Shown here in pieces: positions 58,069-64,000 of a DNA stretch of 64,000 nucleotides. The translations under genes and the position numbers were made by a program. Positions within the stretch are counted from its first letter, which is position 1. Each line of letters starts with the position of its first letter. The DNA is from Luzula sylvatica (taxonomy: Eukaryota; Streptophyta; Magnoliopsida; Poales; Juncaceae), in the NCBI GenBank assembly GCA_946800325.1, contig OX326956.1, positions 38,719,082-38,783,081 on the forward strand, in the 5' to 3' direction. The notes beneath the pieces are model-generated. The model was not told the DNA's origin, searched no databases, and saw nothing but the letters and a program-made list of their open reading frames with translations.

Positions 58069-59712
58069 CTAGATGGTTAATCCGGATCCATGAAGCTTCT
58101 CGTTGACAATTTCATCAAGCCTTCGACCCATCTCATGTGTTATATCTTCCTTCCAATTGCCAATTTTCCCTTTCCGAAAAAAAATCGAGTTCTCGAAACT
58201 TAAATTAGCGCCTTTCATCTTCTCAAAACTACACAGCTTAACAATCTTGTCTATAACTCCTCTTTTCTCCTCCTCTTCGGAAAACGGGCACCCGAGAAAC
58301 TTCCCGAGTCTTTTGATATTACCTATCGTATCTCGCATCAGAAGTTCGTACTTCAGAAAAAGAACCTTTCGCGGGTTTTTAAGACTCTCGTTCCAGTACT
58401 CTAGCATGTGGTTCCAAAAAGGCCCAAATGGCGATTGGCGAAACCCCTTCACTGAACGTATCAAATAGCTTGTGTAATGGAGTCATTTGACATCCGACTG
58501 GCCTCAACACGTCGAGAAAATGCCTAAGCGAAACGAAAGCATCCTTCGGGTCATGAGAAAGGTAAACCAAACGGCATTTCGACTCGCTCACCGACTCGGG
58601 CAAGGAAGAGAAAAGCGAATGGACGGCTAAGAGGCGTGGGTCCCGCATCGACTCGAGTCGATCATGATTGTTTTTGTCGTAAATCGTGTAAAGAAAAGGA
58701 AAACAATCGTGAGGGCTTGAGTTGAGCAAGGGGTGGTAGGGATGTCAATGGATCGGGTTCGGACCGGATATAGGCTCATCCATATCCTTACCCATTGTAA
58801 TCGGATAATATCCGTATCCGACCTGTCAAATAACGGGTAATTTTACCCGTCCCGTTTAGTACCCGGGGTTTTCGGATTACTCACGAGAAATTTTACCCAC
58901 ACCTAAACATATAAAAAAAATTAAAATATACTAATGAAAAATATTTTTTTTTTTTCAAATTAAAATCACATCATAAATTCATATAACATAATAATATCAC
59001 AAAATCACAAAATAGACAACAAAATATTTTTAAACATAAATTATGGACCGTGAAATAACAGAAATTGTATAATAAAACTAAAATTGGTAGAAACGTAAAA
59101 TAACAGTAAAAACAAAAATAAATAAACATAAATGTAGGGTATTATTTATTTTTGTTTATTTACTAAACAAATAAAAAAATAAGTTGTACAATAAATAATC
59201 AGTTGAAAACACAGATTAAAAAATATGAAAATATTAATATAACGAGGATTATAAAAAACCGGGTTCGGGTCGGGTATATCCACGGGTCGGGTACGACCAC
59301 ACTCATACCCTATCCGTACCCGAGTCGGGTATTTTTTAATCGGGTAATATCCGACCCGCGGTTAGGCTTAATCAAGTATTGTCCACCCCATTGACATCCC
59401 TAAGGGGTGGTTGTCGAAGGAATAGTTTTCCCGGTTTGTAATGCGGAATATTACTGCTTTTAACCAAGTGGTTTTGGATTTAGGAACGGTGACGAGTATT
59501 ATATCAGAAGAGCACGCTTTGAAGGTGTCTTTGATGGCCAAGCTAACTTTAAGGAGGTGTTCGGGGTACCAATAGTTTTCGTACTTGTAATATGGATTGA
59601 AACCGAGACCTTTGCTTGTTGGAAGCGACGAAGCCACAAGTTCGTATTTAGTGTACAAGGGGTTGAGCTCATTTTCTGCGAGGTTTTCGGTGTTTTGGGA
59701 GGGAGAAGCCAT
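58069..59712 (-). pseudogene. SOT: cytosolic sulfotransferase (SOT), disrupted
   Basis: Family enzymes move sulfate from PAPS to small molecules such as flavonols, brassinosteroids or desulfoglucosinolates. It is intronless, as is common for plant SOTs. The start is MASPSQNTENLAENELNPLY. The PAPS 5'-phosphosulfate loop is PKSKTTW (77-83) instead of PKSGTTW. After NHPL the frame is broken by a hAT (58737-59402). It resumes exactly at LNSSPHDCFPFL, then RDPRLLAVHSLF and VYLSHDPKDAFVSLRHFL, where the usual CR is SH. A 7-bp tandem duplication at 58428-58441 shifts the frame inside GVSPFGPFW. The C-terminus is preserved: RKGKIGNWKEDITHEM, ending GSGLTI. Two frame breaks plus lost PAPS contacts make it non-functional. 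Confidence 0.92.
58737..59402. mobile_element. non-autonomous hAT, copy D (666 bp), inside SOT
   Basis: The ends are TAGGGATGTCAATGG and CCATTGACATCCCTA, with exact 8-bp duplication AGGGGTGG (58729-58736, 59403-59410). Subterminal motifs are GGGTCGGGTA-like rather than the CCGGATCCG of A-C, so it is a related but distinct subfamily. Confidence 0.95.
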
Positions 59713-59979
59713 TGAAATAGCTAGGAGGAAGATTGTTTTTCTTTCATTTTGGTTGGTTTCTGAATTTGCTTACGGAGAGGAGAGGAGAGTAGTATAGTAT
59801 AAACAAGATGGTATTTTCTCCGATTCCAACACAATTATTTTAACGTGACACTAACGTGATTAATTAGCAATCGAATTAATATATTATTAACATATAACAT
59901 ATAATTGACAGTCTAATTTTATTAATTAGTACATTTCAATTAACATACATCTTAATTAATAATTTAATATATGATGATA

Positions 59980-60026
<47 letters not shown>
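59980..60026. repeat. (TA)n microsatellite
   Basis: About 45 bp of TA repeats upstream of the SOT pseudogene. Confidence 0.95.
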
Positions 60027-60029
<3 letters not shown>

Positions 60030-60219
60030 TCATTGATGTCAATCATGATCGAATTCACAATTTTTCACAAGATATGATTTTTTATGTCTCACAGCCAATC
60101 AACTAGGTTATGGATCTATTTGATAGTATATATTATAAAATAGTACTAAAGTTAAATATCACCTCTTTACCACAGCTGGCCACGTTCTTTTTTTACTGTT
60201 CATTTTTACTGTTCCTTTG

Positions 60220-60820
60220 GTAAATAACTCCCCCCTTTTCTTTCCGTTCTTGTCACTTTCACGACCCAAAAAAGAGAACCTAGCTATTGATACCATTGAT
60301 GCCACCAGAAGAAAGCTACCGGCGCCACTGATGCCGCTGCACAAGCTCACGATCTGACGAGAGCCGCCTGAAAGAAGAGAAGAGAAAGAAGAGAAAAGGA
60401 ACGACCGACGAAACGAAACCCTAGACAAACTATCATGCAGGAGAAGCGATTCCCAACTATTAACCTATTGTGCGGGAGAAGGGATTCACGATTCTCTTCC
60501 CTCTCTTCTATAATTTTTTGGCGACTGAAGCTGCCTGAAACCCTAGCCTCGTCTCTCTCCACGACATTCAGCGGCACCCAAAAAATACGCGAGACAAGAA
60601 ACCCTAAGCAACATGAATCGACGATCTGGAGCAAACCCTAGCTGCTCATGGGGCTGCAAGAGAGCTGGGTCAGAGGACATCGAGATCTTTGCAAAGATTG
60701 TGAAAAGAGGGAAATTCCAGATCAATTCAATGCTCTGGTATAAGGTATATTTGTCAAGTCTAGCATGGTTTTTTTTTCTATCTTCTTGCTTTTTGGTTGT
60801 TACTGGTTCGGGTTTATGAA
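60220..60820 (+). other. possible first exon of an unidentified gene
   Basis: GC-richer text with four AAACCCTA motifs (about 60416, 60538, 60599, 60633) that resemble a plant 5' leader. An ATG at 60613 gives MNRRSGANPSCSWGCKRAGS, then FAKIVKRGKFQINSML and WYK before a GTATAT donor-like site (60746). No following exon was found. It may be a captured or dying gene. Confidence 0.3.
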
Positions 60821-61051
60821 TTATCCAAAAATAACCTAGTTCCAAAAATTCGGTAATACCTCCTTTAAACTTTTATTTGTTTAAAACTAATTCAGTTAAG
60901 ATTAACTACCATGTAATTAACCAAAATAAACATGATTATAAATAATTAACAAACTTCGGAAGGCCAGCCAAACAGAAAAAAGTTAATTCCTGTTAGAATA
61001 TATGGAGATCGAGGCCTTGAAATATGTGAACATGATGTCGTCACCCGTAAT

Positions 61052-61696
61052 CAATGTTCCAGAAATCGCTCGACGCTCGCTGGTCGGCAGACGATCATCA
61101 AGCGTCAAGGATGATTAATCGGGATTAATCGGGAATCTCGGCGGATTTTTATTTTTTTATATTTAATATTTAAATTAATTAAACAAAATTACAAATCACA
61201 GTTTTTTTAATAAGTTTTGAATAATTTAATTAACAAAATACACTACGTCACTAAACTAACATAAACTCAAATAATAATAATAATTTATATATATATAAAT
61301 AATATTAAAAATATGAAAAAATTTAGTCCAAATTTATTTTTTTGAATAGTATCTGACAAACGATCGTTTTCATTATTGATGCCTAATTTTTTTGATGTCA
61401 ATGGAGATCCATTGGCAATCCATAACGAAAACGATCGTTATTTTGAATAGTATCCCACAGCCTCTCACAATATATAATTTTTTGTGCTTCACATTCAAAC
61501 AACTAGGTTATGGATGGCAATTTAAAAAAAAAAAAAATACTTCTAAAAATCGGCTCGGCGGTCTTGGCGGACCCTTGGCGGCCGCTTGGCGGATTCCGCC
61601 AAACACAAAACGCCAAGGACTTATCTCGACGGCGGACCATCGAGGAGCGATTAATCGGTGATTAATCGGCCGCCAAGGCCGATTTTCAGAACACTG
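61052..61696. mobile_element. non-autonomous hAT (645 bp)
   Basis: The ends are CAATGTTCCAGAAATCG and CGATTTTCAGAACACTG, with exact 8-bp duplication CCCGTAAT (61044-61051, 61697-61704). Both subterminal regions have GATTAATCGG and GGCGG/CGCCAAG motifs. No ORF. Confidence 0.93.
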
Positions 61697-61882
61697 CCCG
61701 TAATCAATGTGTTGCCTGTGTATTGAACTTTTAAATATCAATGCTTTTTTAATTTGTTCCATCCGGTTATATTTTTACGTTTGTTTGGTCAAGCAAACTT
61801 GTTCGATTTATTTAAGAATCAAATCTAATTGACCGAATTGTTTAAATAAGAAACAATTTAGGTGGGTCCCATTACATTTTAC

Positions 61883-62025
61883 CTATGTTGCGGGATACTT
61901 CAAAAAATCGAATTTATCTGTATTGCCGTATCTATATCGTATCATAAATCATATGTTAAATTGTCGTATCGCCGTATCCGATACGCGAGGCTATATCGCC
62001 GTGTCGACGTATCCGTGCAACACAT
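61883..62025. mobile_element. small hAT MITE (143 bp), GATACG family
   Basis: The ends are CTATGTTGCGGGATAC and GTATCCGTGCAACACAT, with exact 8-bp duplication CATTTTAC (61875-61882, 62026-62033). It is the short complete relative of the fragments at 1245 and 45405. Confidence 0.8.
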
Positions 62026-62033
62026 CATTTTAC

Positions 62034-62712
62034 ATATCAAATTGTAAATCGGGATGATTTAGGTGGTTTATGTTAGTGACTCTAGTATGTCATTTCATTT
62101 TACACAAGATAAATTATATTTATTTGAACAAATTTTTAATTATTATATATTCATTGTTTTTAAAAAATAAAGCATTTTCATTTGTATTTGTAGACATTTG
62201 CGAAATTATTATTTTTATTTTCAATCGTATTGTTTGTTTTATCTTTTAAATTTTTCGACACTCTAACTTGTGAATTTTTAGATTCATTCGAACTTGTTAA
62301 AAAATTACATTATTACTTTTTTTTCAAAATTCATTTATATCTTTGCATCATGAATTATATTTCATTTTTCCCCTCTTTTCTATATTTTGTGGAATAAATA
62401 AATATTAGATTGATAAATTAATGCAAAATCTAATTTATTAGGTTTTGGATTTTACACGTTAAACAGTGTATGTGAGAAACAATGAAAATAATCATGTGTG
62501 TCCATTCGACACATGCTATGCGATGGATTAATTCGGGTCAATAATTTATTTTTAAAATTATAAAATTAGATTTAATTACGAATAGTTGTAAATAATTTTA
62601 TTACAAAGATTAAATACATAAATGACATGTAAGATGATAATTTTCTTTTTCTGATTTTATATAGTAGAATTACTCAAAAAATAAATAACATGATTCACTA
62701 CTATTATTACTA
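62034..62712. other. no feature recognised
   Basis: AT-rich, non-coding. Confidence 0.45.
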
Positions 62713-62741
62713 CTAGAAAAATAACTCGCGCTTCGCTGCGA
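62713..62741 (-). mobile_element. Helitron-type 3' terminus
   Basis: On the minus strand TCGCAGCGAAGCGCGA (hairpin, 62741-62726) is followed by GTTATTTTT, CTAG (62716-62713) and T. This is a common plant Helitron end. Its body should extend to higher coordinates and would include the LINE and LPD fragments below. Confidence 0.6.
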
Positions 62742-62949
62742 ATTTTATGATATAATAATTTAATAAGTTTTATGTAGCCAAACAATACTATTATAAATAG
62801 ATAAAAGTAAAATAAAATTTAAACACACTTCAAAGAAAGATAACCGACATTAACTTTTTTTGAATAATTGAATACCAATGGTATTTTATATCTTGTAAAT
62901 AATGAAAAGTATATTTACATAATAGTATTTAAGTAGAAGAAGTTCTGTT

Positions 62950-63160
62950 GTTGAACTAATCTTGTTCTCTTCCTTGCCGTCGCATTCCAAATCTTTGCTT
63001 CTTCCATCGCCCTCTTAGCCGTAAACTTTGGTGGCCTGCAGACGTTGTTGAATAGCCTTGCATTTCTTTCTCGTCATATGAACCAGGTGATCGATGCCCA
63101 TAGTGTGTCCCATACTGATCGTTGTGTCTTAGGTACTTTCCTTCTGTTGTTCAGGCCTAA
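62950..63160 (-). pseudogene. LINE ORF2 C-terminal fragment
   Basis: The minus strand reads RSVWDTLWASITWFI-stop-REERNARLFN, then KRAMEEAKIWN. This is the W...IW.ERN.R.F signature that follows the zf-RVT region in plant LINEs (compare WGIWKERNNRIFN at 39350). One in-frame TGA. Confidence 0.55.
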
Positions 63161-63357
63161 ACAAACAAAAGAGCCATTAGAGTAAACATTAAATTATCAA
63201 TACAATCAAACCTTGCATAAAGTTTTGAACATTTCAGAGATATATACAAAATATTTGGAAGGACACAAAACTTGCTCCAAATATCCTCAAAAAATAAAAT
63301 TCTGGACAGTAATAATGCATTATATTAAATTCATCAAATTTTGAATCATTTACTTTT

Positions 63358-63926
63358 TTTGCGAAAATGCCAGCATGATAATCGATATTGCGAGGATTAA
63401 TAAGGATTCTCGGAGCTAATTTCCCAATTTCAGGATCAAAACCTTGCTTAATTTATCCGACGCCTCCACAGACGTAACCTGTAATTAGAAATAATGAAGT
63501 AATCTCACATAAGGGGCAATTTTGTAATTTTTCGAAACTACAAAGGCCTTCATGAAAAAATACCTCGCTAACAAGAACAGTGTAAACATCGCTGAATTCG
63601 AGACCCATGTAACCGCTTCCTATGATCGCGATCCAATGAGGGACCCACTCCATTTTCAATGCATGGGCGCTTGTAAATACCGTTTTTCCTTCATTTGATA
63701 ATAAAATATTAATTTTACCAATTATATATACGCAGAGAGAAAGATTTTGTATTCCTGCACGGATCACGATGCAGATCATATAATAGGTTATGCATTGAAT
63801 TTAAGTACCATCAATTTCAATGCCGTTTGGTACAGAAGGATCAGATCCAGTCGCGATTATTATATCCTTCGCAGTAATATCCGTTTAAGGAAATCTAATT
63901 TTCCCATACTTCATTTTTTGTGGCCC
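63358..63926 (-). pseudogene. LPD: plastidial dihydrolipoyl dehydrogenase (E3) gene fragment
   Basis: E3 of the plastid pyruvate dehydrogenase complex: an FAD flavoprotein that reoxidises dihydrolipoamide. Three internal exons can be read on the minus strand. 63926-63809: GPQKMKYGK ... TAKDIIIATGSDPSVPNGIE. 63688-63564: [19 protein letters not shown], then the NAD-binding [14 protein letters not shown]. 63478 to about 63358: [10 protein letters not shown] ... [20 protein letters not shown]. Introns with GT/AG borders are retained, so this is a genomic copy. It is dead: TAA after KIRFP in the first exon, and a 1-bp deletion between ASDKL and GFDPE in the third. Neighbouring exons are not found inside the window. 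Orientation matches the Helitron-type end at 62713. Confidence 0.88.
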
Positions 63927-64000
63927 CTAAAAACAACAAAAAAGTAAATGATCAATTGAGTGCATGCATAATTAATAGAGTTAAATTTGAAATTGAACGT

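Overview
The window is nuclear DNA of a flowering plant, most likely a eudicot. It is AT-rich, the genes are intron-bearing with GT/AG borders, and the recognisable proteins are plant families: HIPP metallochaperone-like proteins, a RABA1 GTPase, a cytosolic sulfotransferase, plastidial dihydrolipoyl dehydrogenase and mitochondrial succinyl-CoA ligase beta. Most of the sequence is transposable elements, many nested. Several insertions can be checked inside the window because a paralogous copy of the same locus keeps the empty site. I cannot name the species.

Layout. 1-3.3 kb: AT-rich repeats, an array of GGCGGTACCGCC palindromes with a period near 52 bp, a MITE and a Helitron-type end. 3.3-13.2 kb: a MITE-like repeat split by an 8.6 kb insertion that is flanked by a direct duplication of about 475 bp. 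The insertion carries an Athila-type Ty3/gypsy element in a circularly permuted order (on the minus strand: RT-RNaseH-IN, PPT, one LTR, PBS, gag; no protease). 13.3-15 kb: a Helitron-type terminus next to a decayed succinyl-CoA ligase beta gene. 16.8-30.6 kb: a HIPP39-like cluster made of a duplicated A-B pair: A0 (3' remnant, 16.8 kb), B1 (21.1-22.4), A2 (25.5-26.7) and B3 (29.6-30.5). It is peppered with hAT, MULE-like, Helitron and SINE insertions. 31-46 kb: a TE-rich zone that contains the scattered promoter of the fifth copy. A LINE landed in that promoter, and half of the LINE plus part of the promoter was then inverted. 46.5-49.9 kb: copy A4, the only copy that still ends in an intact CaaX box. 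51.4-53.0 kb: a large hAT. 55.5-56.3 kb: an intact two-exon RABA1 gene. 56.8-57.9 kb: a palindromic foldback element with a 38-nt C run. 58.1-59.7 kb: a sulfotransferase pseudogene hit by a hAT and by a 7-bp duplication. 61-62 kb: two small hATs. 62.7-63.9 kb: a Helitron-type terminus followed by LINE and plastidial LPD gene fragments.

Working genes. Only RABA1 (vesicle traffic) and HIPP A4 look fully intact. B1, A2 and B3 keep their HMA exons but have lost the prenylation tail by a premature stop, a 2-bp insertion and a MITE insertion, so if expressed they would be non-prenylated variants. Sulfotransferase, LPD and succinyl-CoA ligase beta are pseudogenes.

Limits. Everything was read by eye. 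Family assignments rest on remembered motifs. Splice sites come from comparison among the paralogues and from general knowledge of the families; nothing was aligned by program.
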